Source: GCA-2697345 sp002697345 (GTDB lineage: Bacteria; Pseudomonadota; Alphaproteobacteria; Rhodobacterales; Rhodobacteraceae). From it: 64,000 bases of DNA. The DNA is taken from the NCBI GenBank assembly GCA_943787605.1, contig CALSNB010000001.1:1054001-1118000 (forward strand), read 5' to 3'. The translations under genes and the position numbers were made by a program. Under the pieces are notes generated by a model that saw only the letters and a list, made by a program, of their open reading frames with translations, was not told the origin of the DNA and did no database searches. Below, one piece after another: positions 27,335 through 37,900 of the stretch (position 1 is the stretch's first letter; the number at the start of each line of letters is the position of its first letter).

Positions 27335-28596
27335 TATTGAGACAATCGGTCTTTAATATCTTGAAGACTACGGGATCTTTTTACTGGGCCATAAGTTGCC
27401 ATGGCAACTTTCTTGTTTAAAGTTAGCTCTTGAGAAAAATTTCGTACCTGATCTAGACACACATTATCAATTTTTCTGATAGTTTCTTTAAGTTTTGGAA
27501 CTTTCCCCCAAATCCCTACTAACCTAGCCAAGCGTTCAGCACGTGCTGAAGAGCTTTCTAGACCCATTAAAAGTCCGGCTTTCATTTGGGCTCGAGCACG
27601 AGTTACTTCTGATTCTGACAAATCTACAGAAGCTCGTTTTAACTCATCAATTATAATGTCTGAAAGATCTTTAACCGAATCTTCAGACGTGCCAGCGTAG
27701 ATAGTCATTAAACCAGTATCAGAATATGCGCCTAACTGAGAAAAGATAGAATAACACAATCCACGCTTTTCTCTGACTTCCTGAAAGAGTCTCGATGACA
27801 TGCCTCCACCGAAAGCACTCGAAAAGATTTGCGCTGCAAAAAAATCATCGTGTCTATACCCACAGCCTTCAAAGGCTAGTGCATAATGTGCTTGTTCCAA
27901 CTTTTTAACCACTTTTTTACTGCCAGTTGAAAACTTTGCGGGAATCGTAGGTGTGGAATCTACTCTAGACAGGTGACCAAATATATTCTCTGCTAAACGT
28001 ACTATTTGATCGTGATCAACTGCACCAACAGCGGATAGAATTAGTCTATCGGGACTATAATGTTGTTTAATAAATTTAGACAAATCACCTTTTGTGAATT
28101 GTGAAATTTTTTCACTTGGGCCCAGTATAGTCCTACCAAATGGTTGATCAGGGTATGCCGAGTCCTGCAACCAATCAAAAATTACATCGTCAGGTGTATC
28201 TAGCGACATTCCGATTTCTTGTAAGATAACACCTCGTTCAACTTCAATTTCATTTTTATCAAAAAGTGGATTCAGAACGATGTCCCCTATTACCTCCAAA
28301 GCCAGGTTAACGTCATTTTTTAATACTCTCGCATAATAAGCCGTAACTTCTTTACTAGTATAAGCATTTATATATCCACCAACGTCTTCTATCTGTTCAG
28401 CAATTTCTAAAGCCGTTCTTTTTCGTGTTCCCTTAAATGCCATATGTTCTAAAAAATGAGCAATCCCATTTTGTTCAGTGGTCTCATGTCGACCACCAGC
28501 ATTTACCCAAATCCCAACAGTAGCACTCTCCAATCCCGGCATATTCTCCGTAACAACCCGAAACCCATTCGAAAAAGTATGTAACGTTTCAGTCAT
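27334..28596 (-). CDS. M16 family zinc peptidase (mitochondrial processing peptidase beta-like)
   Basis: A 420-residue metalloprotease with the inverted zinc motif in HFLEHMAFKGT at about residues 47-57 and the distal glutamate in NEIEVERGVILQEIGMSLDTP. The second half has FGGGMSSRLFQEVREKRGLCYSI, the flexible glycine-rich loop region. It is related to mitochondrial processing peptidase and to bacterial periplasmic or cytosolic M16B proteins. No signal peptide is visible, so it probably acts in the cytoplasm. It follows thrC by 3 bases, a conserved pairing in alphaproteobacteria. Confidence 0.93.
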   Translation of the reverse strand: MTETLHTFSNGFRVVTENMPGLESATVGIWVNAGGRHETTEQNGIAHFLEHMAFKGTRKRTALEIAEQIEDVGGYINAYTSKEVTAYYARVLKNDVNLALEVIGDIVLNPLFDKNEIEVERGVILQEIGMSLDTPDDVIFDWLQDSAYPDQPFGRTILGPSEKISQFTKGDLSKFIKQHYSPDRLILSAVGAVDHDQIVRLAENIFGHLSRVDSTPTIPAKFSTGSKKVVKKLEQAHYALAFEGCGYRHDDFFAAQIFSSAFGGGMSSRLFQEVREKRGLCYSIFSQLGAYSDTGLMTIYAGTSEDSVKDLSDIIIDELKRASVDLSESEVTRARAQMKAGLLMGLESSSARAERLARLVGIWGKVPKLKETIRKIDNVCLDQVRNFSQELTLNKKVAMATYGPVKRSRSLQDIKDRLSQ

Positions 28597-28599
28597 ATT

Positions 28600-29982
28600 T
28601 TAAATCCTTTCAAGAACAACGCTCTTAATTGCATCAAGACTATTTGGTAATTCAGTTATACGCTCCTTCTTATTAAATAAATTAGATAAGTTCTTTGGCA
28701 TAACAGGTCTTTTCCCAGTAGAGCTTTCATAAGCTTCAAAGAATTTTGCTGGATGAGCAGTAGCCAAAGTAATCATTGGTTCGTCACACATATTATCTTC
28801 TGCTACTTTTAGACCAACAGCTGTGTGAGGACAAACTTCAACCTTATATTTTTTCAAAGCGTTATTTATTGTCTCAGATGTCTCATCTTCACTAACCTTT
28901 CCTGAAGAGTAATGGGCAAGTAAATTAATAAGCGTCGATTCTTGAATTTTAAAACTTCCAGTATGTGCAAAGTCTGCAAAGAGTTGACTAACTTTACTCG
29001 AATCACATGAAAGCGCATAGTATATGGCGCGTTCAAAATTTGAACTTACTTGAATATCCATAGAGGGACTCATTGATGGATTAACTATACCCCTAGCATA
29101 TTCACCAGATGTTAAAGCATTATGAAGAATATCATTCTGATTAGTAGCTATAATGAGCTTGGATATGGGTAATCCTATTTTTTTTGCTATATATCCCGCA
29201 AAGATATCACCAAAATTTCCCGTTGGAACTGTAAAACGTACTTTTTTACCGTCAAGGTTAAGAGAAGAGTATGAAGAAAAATAGTATACTATCTGAGCCA
29301 TTATTCTTGCCCAATTTATAGAATTAACTCCCGATAAATTAACCTGGTCACGAAATTTCAGATCATTAAAAAGGTCTTTCAAAGCTTTCTGACAATCATC
29401 AAAATCACCATCAATTGAAATTGCATGTACATTTGTAGCTGAAGGAGTTGACATTTGACGTCTTTGGACTTCAGAAACGCGCCCACGTGGATACAAGATA
29501 AATACATCCACAGCCTCTAAACCTTTAAATGCCTCGATTGCAGCTGATCCCGTATCACCAGACGTCGCACCGATGATAGTAACTCTTTTTCCTGTTTTTT
29601 TAAGAGAAGCTCGGAATAGCTGTCCTATTAATTGCATGGCAAAATCTTTGAATGCCAATGTTGGACCGTGGTAAAGCTCTAGTAAGTAGTGCTTTTCTGA
29701 AAGTTGCCTAAGAGGCGCTTTAGAATGATGAATAAAATTAGAGTAAGACTGATGAATTATATTTTTAAACTCTACTTCTTCGAACACTTCCCCAACAAAA
29801 GGCTTCATTACCTTAAAAGCAATTTCCTCATAGGACAAATGACCTAGAGAACTAATAAATTTCGAATCAAATTTAGGTAATGCCTTGGGCACATAAAGCC
29901 CACCATCTCTTGCTAACCCCGCAAGCATTGCTTCTTCAAAGTTTAACTCTGGTGCTGCCCCTCTTGTTGAAATATATTGCAT
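28600..29982 (-). CDS. thrC: Threonine synthase
   Basis: A 460-residue PLP enzyme converting O-phosphohomoserine to threonine. It begins MQYISTRGAAPELNFEEAMLAGLARDGGLYVP. The PLP lysine lies in YHGPTLAFKDFAMQLIG near residue 113, and GATSGDTGSAAIEAF is the phosphate-binding loop. It is the longer fungal/proteobacterial type. One base separates it from the SURF1 gene, so threonine synthesis is tied transcriptionally to the oxidase operon, as seen in relatives. Confidence 0.97.
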   Translation of the reverse strand: MQYISTRGAAPELNFEEAMLAGLARDGGLYVPKALPKFDSKFISSLGHLSYEEIAFKVMKPFVGEVFEEVEFKNIIHQSYSNFIHHSKAPLRQLSEKHYLLELYHGPTLAFKDFAMQLIGQLFRASLKKTGKRVTIIGATSGDTGSAAIEAFKGLEAVDVFILYPRGRVSEVQRRQMSTPSATNVHAISIDGDFDDCQKALKDLFNDLKFRDQVNLSGVNSINWARIMAQIVYYFSSYSSLNLDGKKVRFTVPTGNFGDIFAGYIAKKIGLPISKLIIATNQNDILHNALTSGEYARGIVNPSMSPSMDIQVSSNFERAIYYALSCDSSKVSQLFADFAHTGSFKIQESTLINLLAHYSSGKVSEDETSETINNALKKYKVEVCPHTAVGLKVAEDNMCDEPMITLATAHPAKFFEAYESSTGKRPVMPKNLSNLFNKKERITELPNSLDAIKSVVLERI

Positions 29983-29983
29983 A

Positions 29984-30670
29984 TTAATCTCTCAATTTCT
30001 TTTTGGTATATCTAATACGCCAAACCAGATAGAGTGTCATCCCTGCCCAGACTAAAGCCAACGAAAACCATGTTAATGCATATTGAAAATGATTATTTGG
30101 GATGCGCTCTGGAGTAATAGGCAAAATAATCACCTCTGGCCTTTGTGGAGAAATACTCTTTGCAACAATCATAACAGGATCAGTACCAAGTTTTTTTGCA
30201 ATTTCGGCAACATCTCTCGCAAACCAAATTCCCTTCGTGAAATCCGGTTTTGGTGTAAAGCTATCAATCTCATCGGGCCAGTAAAGGTTTCCTATAACAT
30301 CAGCCTGCCAAGACTTGCTTAGGTTACCTTTAGCATTCAATGGTATAAATCCCTGATCTAAAAGTACCTTCCGAGTCCCTAGATCAAAGGCACTTATTAC
30401 TCGATACCCTGGACCTTTATATTTGATAGAAATTAAAACATGAATTTCTGAGTTCAAAATTTTACCGTTAGTGACAACAGGCATGTACTGGTTTTTTTCT
30501 TTACTTTCATTGCCAGGAAGCTCTCTAGGTGTGGCTGTAGTTGTTAACTCGATCTCACTTAAAATATTTTGCTTCCAAGATAATCGTTGGATCTGCCACG
30601 AGCCCAAAGCTATTAGGATGAGAACACCCCCAAATCCAAAAATAAAAGGTGAAACAAAGTTCTTCAACAC
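29984..30670 (-). CDS. SURF1 family cytochrome oxidase biogenesis protein
   Basis: A 228-residue membrane protein with two helices, at about residues 8-27 and 198-218, enclosing a periplasmic domain. Family blocks include GSWQIQRLSWKQNILSEIE, GPGYRVISAFDLGTRKVLLDQGFIP and NNHFQYALTWFSLALVWAGMTLYLVWR. SURF1 helps insert heme a into oxidase subunit I. It follows ctaE by 58 bases within the operon. Confidence 0.93.
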   Translation of the reverse strand: MLKNFVSPFIFGFGGVLILIALGSWQIQRLSWKQNILSEIELTTTATPRELPGNESKEKNQYMPVVTNGKILNSEIHVLISIKYKGPGYRVISAFDLGTRKVLLDQGFIPLNAKGNLSKSWQADVIGNLYWPDEIDSFTPKPDFTKGIWFARDVAEIAKKLGTDPVMIVAKSISPQRPEVIILPITPERIPNNHFQYALTWFSLALVWAGMTLYLVWRIRYTKKKLRD

Positions 30671-30728
30671 CCGCCCTAACTAAGGTTTCTTTAATAGGTC
30701 AAATTACTAAAAGCAGGAAGTTTTTTAT

Positions 30729-31529
30729 CTAACCACCCCAAACATAAACTGCCAAAAATAAAAACAACCAAACTACGTCGACAAAATGCCAATACCAAGC
30801 AGCGGCCTCAAACCCAATGTGTCTTTCCGGCGTAAAGTGACCTGCATAAGTTCTGATAAGGCAAACTGCTAAAAAAATTGTTCCAATTAAAACATGAAAA
30901 CCGTGGAATCCGGTAGCCATAAAAAAGTTAGCCCCATATATATTTCCTGAAAAACCAAAAGCAGCATGACTATACTCATAAGCCTGAAAAACTGAAAAAA
31001 GAGCTCCGAGTAAAATAGCTAAGATTAGTCCATTCTTAACATCTTTGCGATTATTTTCATGAACAAGCGCATGGTGTGCCCATGTAGCAGCAGCACCTGA
31101 ACACAATAAAATAAGGGTATTAATAAGTGGTAAATGCCACGGATCAAAAGTTTCTATACCGACAGGAGGCCATACTCCGTCAATTGCTGGTGAGTTTGGG
31201 CCCATTGGATACATAGCATGTTTAAAAAAGGACCAAAACCATGCTAGAAAAAACATTACCTCTGACGTGATAAAGAAAATAAAACCATACCGAAGCCCAA
31301 TTCTTACCACTGGAGTGTGGTCCCCTGCATGGCTTTCGTCTATTACATCTGCCCACCAGCTAAACATAACATAAAGAACTCCGACCAATCCAATTATAGC
31401 TAACCAAGGGCTACTTCCGTGGAGCCAAAAAACCAGACCTGAAAACATAGCAAACGCGGAAACAGCCCCTAAGAAGGGGTTCAACGATGGTGATAAAATG
31501 TGGTAGTCGTGATTCTTAACATGTGCCAT
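30729..31529 (-). CDS. ctaE: Cytochrome c oxidase subunit III
   Basis: A 266-residue subunit with seven membrane helices. It begins MAHVKNHDYHILSPSLNPF. Conserved segments are RYGFIFFITSEVMFFLAWFWSFF, the helix with NTLILLCSGAAATWAHHALV, TGFHGFHVLIGTIFL, and the C-terminal HFVDVVWLFLFLAVYVWGG. It completes the aa3-type oxidase core with subunits I and II; subunit I is not in this window. Confidence 0.98.
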   Translation of the reverse strand: MAHVKNHDYHILSPSLNPFLGAVSAFAMFSGLVFWLHGSSPWLAIIGLVGVLYVMFSWWADVIDESHAGDHTPVVRIGLRYGFIFFITSEVMFFLAWFWSFFKHAMYPMGPNSPAIDGVWPPVGIETFDPWHLPLINTLILLCSGAAATWAHHALVHENNRKDVKNGLILAILLGALFSVFQAYEYSHAAFGFSGNIYGANFFMATGFHGFHVLIGTIFLAVCLIRTYAGHFTPERHIGFEAAAWYWHFVDVVWLFLFLAVYVWGG

Positions 31530-31550
31530 TTTTAATTTCCCTTGTGGGTT

Positions 31551-32132
31551 TTAGTTTAGTTTTACTTTTTTCGGATTTTCTAACATAATCGCAGCGGATT
31601 CAACAATTTCTTGCTGATAAAAAGTATAGCTGAGTGTTATCTGGTTAATAAACTTACCATCCCTATCATTTTCAATATCAGGATTGATGTAAAAGCTTAC
31701 AGGCATTTGAACTCGTTCACCAGGCGCAAGAAGTTGTTCTTCAAAACAAAAGCAATCAATTTTTGTAAAAAATGAACCTGCTGAAAATGGAAAAACATTA
31801 TAACTTGCAGTGCCCATTATAGGCTCCGATGTAGGGTTATAAGCTTCATAAAATGCTAGCCCCATCTCACCGATTTTTACATTCATTTCTTTTTGAACTG
31901 GCTTGAACTCCCAAGCGAGTGCTCTATCTACAGACCCGTCAAATCTTATTTTTATTTCTCTATCAATAATTATAGTAGATTCCGTGTCAGCAGTAAGAGT
32001 AGTTCCGGCAAAACCAGTCACACGGCAAAACCAATCATAGAAAGGAACAGATGCAAAAGCTAATGTTATCATAATCACTACAACGGCAGACAACCCAAAC
32101 AGCATTTTCTTATTTCTTTGGGCTAACTCCAT
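31551..32132 (-). CDS. ctaG: Cytochrome c oxidase assembly copper chaperone CtaG (Cox11)
   Basis: A 193-residue protein anchored by one N-terminal helix (about residues 11-30) with a periplasmic Ig-like domain. It delivers copper to the CuB site. The copper-binding CFCFEEQ is at about residues 127-133, followed by LAPGERVQMPVSFYINPDI, and TLSYTFY is near the end. It is 2 bases from the small upstream ORF and 21 bases from ctaE. Confidence 0.96.
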   Translation of the reverse strand: MELAQRNKKMLFGLSAVVVIMITLAFASVPFYDWFCRVTGFAGTTLTADTESTIIIDREIKIRFDGSVDRALAWEFKPVQKEMNVKIGEMGLAFYEAYNPTSEPIMGTASYNVFPFSAGSFFTKIDCFCFEEQLLAPGERVQMPVSFYINPDIENDRDGKFINQITLSYTFYQQEIVESAAIMLENPKKVKLN

Positions 32133-32134
32133 TT

Positions 32135-32323
32135 CTATTCTTTACCAACAGGCACTAAGGCTGGCCTTGTAATATGATCAAAAGCTTCAATGTTACCACC
32201 GTTAGATACTTTAACAATTGTTAAACCAAATACAATGGATACCAGAGCAACTAATACCAGTCCTAATCCGATGTTTCTTCCCAAACGACGGCGGTGTAAC
32301 TCATGGGCTGGGCGGAAACTCAT
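32135..32323 (-). CDS. Small single-span membrane protein between ctaB and ctaG
   Basis: A 62-residue protein starting MSFRPAHELHRRRLGRNIGLGLVL. A basic cytoplasmic N-terminus precedes one membrane helix (about residues 18-38), and a short outer tail ends FDHITRPALVPVGKE. The ATG at 32323 overlaps the ctaB stop (ATGA) and has GAGG upstream, so I prefer it over a GTG at 32353. Small proteins at this spot recur in alphaproteobacterial cta operons and are often called hypothetical or CoxF-like. A role in oxidase assembly is inferred from position only. Confidence 0.85.
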   Translation of the reverse strand: MSFRPAHELHRRRLGRNIGLGLVLVALVSIVFGLTIVKVSNGGNIEAFDHITRPALVPVGKE

Positions 32324-33255
32324 AACCAAGCCTCTAAACCAGCTTTTATCCACATAGACTGAAATGCCAAGGCTAAAAAATGTAAAAAAAGGTATGAAAG
32401 TGATTGTCTAAAATACTTTCTCTCTTGAATATAATTGTCACTTTTTGCTACTTCTTCATCACGCCTTAATAACGCCCAGGCACCATAAATAAACCTAATA
32501 TTTAACACAGCTGCTATTACAAAGTATATAAGCCCTCCAACGCTGGTAAAAGATAGTCCCAAAGCCACGGGGGCAAGGAAAAGGCTATACAGTATTATCT
32601 TCTTACGCGTTTCAAGTTTTCCATGCGTAACTGTTAGCATGGGGACACCTGCTGCTGTATATTCATCATTCATGAATAGTGCCAATGCCCAGAAATGCGG
32701 CGGCGTCCATAAAAAAATTAAAAGAAACATCATTATACTTATATGTGAAATATCACCAGTGGCGACTGTCCATCCTATAAGCGGTGGGAAAGCACCCGCT
32801 GCACCCCCAATTACTATGTTTTGAGGCGTCCATCGCTTTAACCACATCGTATAAATTACTACATAGAAAAAAATGGTAAAAGCCAAAACTCCTGCAGCAA
32901 GAAAGTTTGATGCTAGACCTAACATTACTACCGAAATAAAAGACAACCACATACCAAAAGATAGTGCTTCTCCAGGTTTTATACGTCCACTAGGAACTGG
33001 ACGACTTTTGGTTCTTTTCATCACTGAGTCTATATCGTGATCAAACCACATATTTAAAGAACCTGAAGCTCCTCCACCAAGTGCAATAAATAATATAGAA
33101 GTAAAAGCAATAAAGGGATGCGTATAACCAGGAGCTATAAAAAGTCCGACAGCCGCAGTAAAGACCACTAAAGACATAACACGTGGCTTTAATAGCGCAA
33201 AGTAATCTCCAAACTCTGCTTCGTTTAAATCTATTTGCTGTGTTATTTCACTCAT
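32320..33255 (-). CDS. ctaB: Protoheme IX farnesyltransferase (heme O synthase)
   Basis: A 311-residue UbiA-type prenyltransferase with eight to nine membrane helices. The prenyl-diphosphate motif is NMWFDHDIDSVMKRTKSRPVPSGRI near residue 68, and a second polar region reads FLWTPPHFWALALFMNDEYTAAGVPMLTV near residue 183. It converts heme B to heme O, the precursor of heme A. It follows ctaC by 42 bases. Confidence 0.97.
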   Translation of the reverse strand: MSEITQQIDLNEAEFGDYFALLKPRVMSLVVFTAAVGLFIAPGYTHPFIAFTSILFIALGGGASGSLNMWFDHDIDSVMKRTKSRPVPSGRIKPGEALSFGMWLSFISVVMLGLASNFLAAGVLAFTIFFYVVIYTMWLKRWTPQNIVIGGAAGAFPPLIGWTVATGDISHISIMMFLLIFLWTPPHFWALALFMNDEYTAAGVPMLTVTHGKLETRKKIILYSLFLAPVALGLSFTSVGGLIYFVIAAVLNIRFIYGAWALLRRDEEVAKSDNYIQERKYFRQSLSYLFLHFLALAFQSMWIKAGLEAWL

Positions 33256-33297
33256 ATTTTTCCTATAAAATATACTAGGAATTGATATAGATTAGCT

Positions 33298-34179
33298 TTA
33301 ATCAATCGAAGCTAAATTAGTTCGCCTAGGCAATCCGGCATATTCCTCTATAGCTCCATCTAACCAAGCCTCATAACTCTCTTGGCTAACCACCTTTACA
33401 GTAATTGGCATATAAGCATGAGATTTTCCACAAAGTTCCGAACACTGACCAAAATAAATTCCTTCTCTTTCGGCTTTAAACCAAAGCTCTGCCAACCTAC
33501 CTGGAACTCCATCTTGTTTTACACCAAATGCGGGCATACTCCAAGCATGGATAACATCTGCTCCAGTTACCTGAACAACAACTATTTTGTTAACTGGTAT
33601 AACCAAAGCGGTATCTGTAGCCAACAAGAACTCCTCTTTTGAATACCCAGCAGCTGATAGTTCTGAAACTGTTTCGGGAGTAATTCTATTTTCCCCTGCA
33701 CCAATCATAAAGCTATCAAATTCAAACTCATGATCTACATACTCATAACTCCAGTACCACTGATTCCCAGTTGCCTTTATTACAATCTCACCTTCTGGAA
33801 TTTTTTGAGACTTAAAGAGAACAGGAACCGAGAAAGCTCCAATAAATATTAAAATTAAAACAGGAATTAACGTCCAAGCAACTTCAAGCGGCGAGTTATG
33901 TGTAAAAGATGCAGGTTTTGGGTTATTTTTCTTACTGAATTTTATAGTTGCGTATAACAATAATCCCGTTACAAAAAGTGTAATAAAGGTAACAATTACT
34001 AAAAGAAAATTATCAAGCCATTGTAGATCTCTTGCCATTTCAGTGACCGCAGGCTGGAAGCCTAATGCTTTATTCACTGGTCTCCCTATAATTTCCAAGC
34101 CATCTTGAACTGTTTGAGACATCACTGCTTTTCCAGAAAATAACAAAGTAAAAAATAAGGGAATTTTTAAAAATCTCAT
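33298..34179 (-). CDS. ctaC: Cytochrome c oxidase subunit II
   Basis: Subunit II with the CuA centre. A signal peptide (MRFLKIPLFFTLLFSG) is followed by two membrane helices and a cupredoxin domain. The ligands are visible: the His of DVIHAWSMPAFGVKQDG, then GQCSELCGKSHAYMPI with two Cys, Glu, His and Met. I start at 34179, where AGGA lies eight bases upstream and the signal peptide begins. An ATG at 34209 would put ten residues, including two arginines, before it and has no ribosome-binding site. First gene of the oxidase operon, divergent from tldD. Confidence 0.95.
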   Translation of the reverse strand: MRFLKIPLFFTLLFSGKAVMSQTVQDGLEIIGRPVNKALGFQPAVTEMARDLQWLDNFLLVIVTFITLFVTGLLLYATIKFSKKNNPKPASFTHNSPLEVAWTLIPVLILIFIGAFSVPVLFKSQKIPEGEIVIKATGNQWYWSYEYVDHEFEFDSFMIGAGENRITPETVSELSAAGYSKEEFLLATDTALVIPVNKIVVVQVTGADVIHAWSMPAFGVKQDGVPGRLAELWFKAEREGIYFGQCSELCGKSHAYMPITVKVVSQESYEAWLDGAIEEYAGLPRRTNLASID

Positions 34180-34250
34180 CCTTGAAATCCTATAATTAAA
34201 AAGCGCCATTGCAACACCATAAACTTGCTATATTAATGAGGAGAAAGCAT

Positions 34251-34314
34251 AAAAAGTCCCTCGGGGCAAGCACCTGACCTTGTCTCGCGCTACCATGCCG
34301 CAGGCATGTCAGGT
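34251..34314 (-). ncRNA. Candidate structured RNA element between tldD and ctaC
   Basis: A GC-rich island in an AT-rich spacer. Read on the minus strand, ACCTGAC (34314-34308) pairs with GTCAGGT (34278-34272). Inside, ATGCC-TGC-GGCAT forms a second hairpin. The element ends in a weak CCC/GGG stem and TTTTT (34255-34251), 70 bases before the ctaC start. It could be a leader or attenuator of the oxidase operon, a small RNA, or a 5' element of tldD read on the plus strand. No known RNA family was recognised. Confidence 0.35.
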
Positions 34315-34333
34315 AACAGTTTAGAAAGTTCAA

Positions 34334-35770
34334 ATGATTAAAATAAATTGCAACAGTTTCAACCCTTTTAAAACTAATCTTAACCAAGATAAAACAGTAA
34401 AAATATTAGAGAGCGCTTTACATGGTGCTGATGACGGAGAGCTATTCTTTGAACGCAGAAAGAGCGAGTCTTTCTTATTACAAGATAATAAGCTTAAAAA
34501 CTCTAATTACAGCAGTTCACAAGGATTTGGCCTCAGAGTAGTCAAAGAAGAAAAAACTGGTTACGCCCATTCTAACGAAATCTCTGAAACATCAATTCGT
34601 AGAGCTGCTGAAACATCAATCAGAGCTGCCAAAGGCAAAGGAGGTAAAAGTGATTTAGCTACCTCACCAGTGAAAACTGATAAAATACTTTATTCCAATA
34701 ACAATCCCATTAATGAATTCAGTTTTTCATATAAAGTTGATCTTCTGCAAGAGATTAACAGCTTTGCTCGTGAACTTGACAATCGCGTAGCTCAAGTATC
34801 AATAAATCTGGCTTCATCAATTCAAGAGATATCCATACTCCGCCTGGATACGCCTCTTTTAAACGATAGTCGACCAATGATCCGCCTCAGCGTCTCAGTA
34901 ATAGTTGATCAGAGCGGCCGCCGTGAAACTGGATCCTCTGGCAGTGGTGGTAGAGAAAACCTAGCTACACTTACAGACTCCAGTCACTGGAAACCATTAG
35001 TCAAAGAAGCTTTAAGAATAGCCTTAGTAAACTTAAACTCAAGCCCTGCACCCGCCGGTGTAATGGATGTTGTGCTCGGCCCTGGTTGGCCCGGAATACT
35101 ACTTCATGAAGCAATAGGGCATGGTTTAGAGGGTGATTTTAATCGAAAAAAAACCAGTGCTTTTTGTAAACTTATGGGTCAAAAAATAGCGGCCAGTGGT
35201 GTCACTATCTTGGATGACGGTACAATACCTAACAGGCGCGGTTCATTATCAATAGACGATGAAGGGACTCCAAGTGGAAAAAATACATTGATAGAAGATG
35301 GTGTTCTGGTTGGCTATATGCAGGATCGACAAAATGCACGATTAATGAATTCGTTACCAACAGGAAATGGCAGGAGAGAAAATTATGCGCATTCTCCTCT
35401 GCCAAGAATGACTAATACCTATATGTTAGCAGGTAAAGACAGCCCTAGTGATATCTTAGCTGAATTACGCAACGGAATCTACGCAGTTGGATTTGGGGGC
35501 GGTCAAGTAGATATAACCAATGGAAAATTTGTTTTTTCATGTACAGAAGCATACAAAGTAGAAAATGGGAAAATACTTCACCCAGTTCAGGGAGCAACAA
35601 TTATAGGCGATGGAGCAACAGCCCTAAAAAATATTCGTGCGATAGGAGATGACCTCAAATTGGATCCAGGGGTTGGCAATTGTGGAAAAGCGGGTCAGTG
35701 GGTACCAGTAGGAGTGGGTCAGCCAACTTTAATGATTGGTGGCCTAACAGTTGGAGGTGCTAAAATATAA
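34334..35770 (+). CDS. tldD: Metalloprotease TldD
   Basis: A 478-residue TldD/PmbA family zinc protease, which with TldE trims unfolded or modified peptides. The zinc site is HEAIGH at residues 258-263. GFGLRVVKEEKTGYAHS lies in the N-terminal domain, SIDDEGTPSGKNTLIEDGVLVGYMQDR follows the active site, and the end is QPTLMIGGLTVGGAKI. It is divergent from ctaC, as in Rhodobacter relatives, and ends at a shared terminator. Confidence 0.96.
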   Translation: MIKINCNSFNPFKTNLNQDKTVKILESALHGADDGELFFERRKSESFLLQDNKLKNSNYSSSQGFGLRVVKEEKTGYAHSNEISETSIRRAAETSIRAAKGKGGKSDLATSPVKTDKILYSNNNPINEFSFSYKVDLLQEINSFARELDNRVAQVSINLASSIQEISILRLDTPLLNDSRPMIRLSVSVIVDQSGRRETGSSGSGGRENLATLTDSSHWKPLVKEALRIALVNLNSSPAPAGVMDVVLGPGWPGILLHEAIGHGLEGDFNRKKTSAFCKLMGQKIAASGVTILDDGTIPNRRGSLSIDDEGTPSGKNTLIEDGVLVGYMQDRQNARLMNSLPTGNGRRENYAHSPLPRMTNTYMLAGKDSPSDILAELRNGIYAVGFGGGQVDITNGKFVFSCTEAYKVENGKILHPVQGATIIGDGATALKNIRAIGDDLKLDPGVGNCGKAGQWVPVGVGQPTLMIGGLTVGGAKI

Positions 35771-35794
35771 AAAGGCCCATTAAGATGGGCCTTT
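35771..35794. terminator. Bidirectional terminator between tldD and groEL
   Basis: A perfect 10-bp stem AAAGGCCCAT / ATGGGCCTTT with a 4-base loop (TAAG). On the minus strand it is followed by a T run, which fits groEL. On the plus strand the TTT and AT-rich tail serve tldD. It starts directly after the tldD stop and lies 32 bases past the groEL stop. Confidence 0.88.
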
Positions 35795-35825
35795 AAATTT
35801 ATCACTTTATAATCTTAGAGATGGG

Positions 35826-37490
<1,665 letters not shown>

Positions 37491-37527
37491 TTTTTAAGCT
37501 CCTAATTAAATTAAAGGGTGATACGAT

Positions 37528-37815
37528 TTATGACAAAATGCCTAAAATATCGCTCTCTTTCATGATTAATAGTTCTTCACCATCAACCGTTACTTCTGTA
37601 CCTGACCACTTACCAAACAGGACTTTATCTCCTACTGATACTGCCATCTCAATTAGCTCTCCGCTATCTTTGCGAGAACCTTCACCAGCAGATACAATCT
37701 CTCCCTCTGCAGGTTTTTCTTTTGCACTGTCAGGGATTATAAGTCCTCCAGCAGTCTTCTCTTCGCTTTCTACGCGCCTTACTAGCACGCGGTCATGAAG
37801 TGGTTTTAATGCCAT
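37528..37815 (-). CDS. groES: Co-chaperonin GroES
   Basis: A 95-residue lid of the GroEL chamber. It begins MALKPLHDRVLVRRVESEEKTAGGLIIPD with the mobile-loop residues EEKTAGGLIIP. GEGSRKDSGELIEMAVSVGDKVLFGKWSGTEV and ESDILGILS complete the family pattern. It is the first gene of groESL, controlled by the promoter and CIRCE upstream. Confidence 0.99.
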   Translation of the reverse strand: MALKPLHDRVLVRRVESEEKTAGGLIIPDSAKEKPAEGEIVSAGEGSRKDSGELIEMAVSVGDKVLFGKWSGTEVTVDGEELLIMKESDILGILS

Positions 37816-37866
37816 TTTATTAGCTCCTTAGCTCACAGTTTCTATTAATTTTCCATATTCGGACAT

Positions 37867-37893
37867 TTAGCACTCTCATCGTAAGAGTGCCAA
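37867..37893. promoter_or_regulatory. CIRCE operator (HrcA binding site) of groESL
   Basis: TTAGCACTC-N9-GAGTGCCAA, one base off the inverted-repeat consensus TTAGCACTC-N9-GAGTGCTAA. It begins 7 bases after the -10 box in the transcribed direction, so HrcA bound here would cover the start point. hrcA is not in this window. Confidence 0.93.
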
Positions 37894-37900
37894 CAGACTG

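Noticed and set aside
34251..34314. SRP (4.5S) RNA, because of GGTCAGGTG on the minus strand
   Set aside because: The conserved apical loop with GGAA/GGAAG and the asymmetric bulge are missing and the element is too short and folds differently.
34196..34387. A 63-residue minus-strand reading frame across the tldD-ctaC spacer as a leader peptide
   Set aside because: It starts with TTG inside tldD, has no convincing ribosome-binding site, and its only constrained-looking part coincides with the foldable island, which explains it better as RNA.
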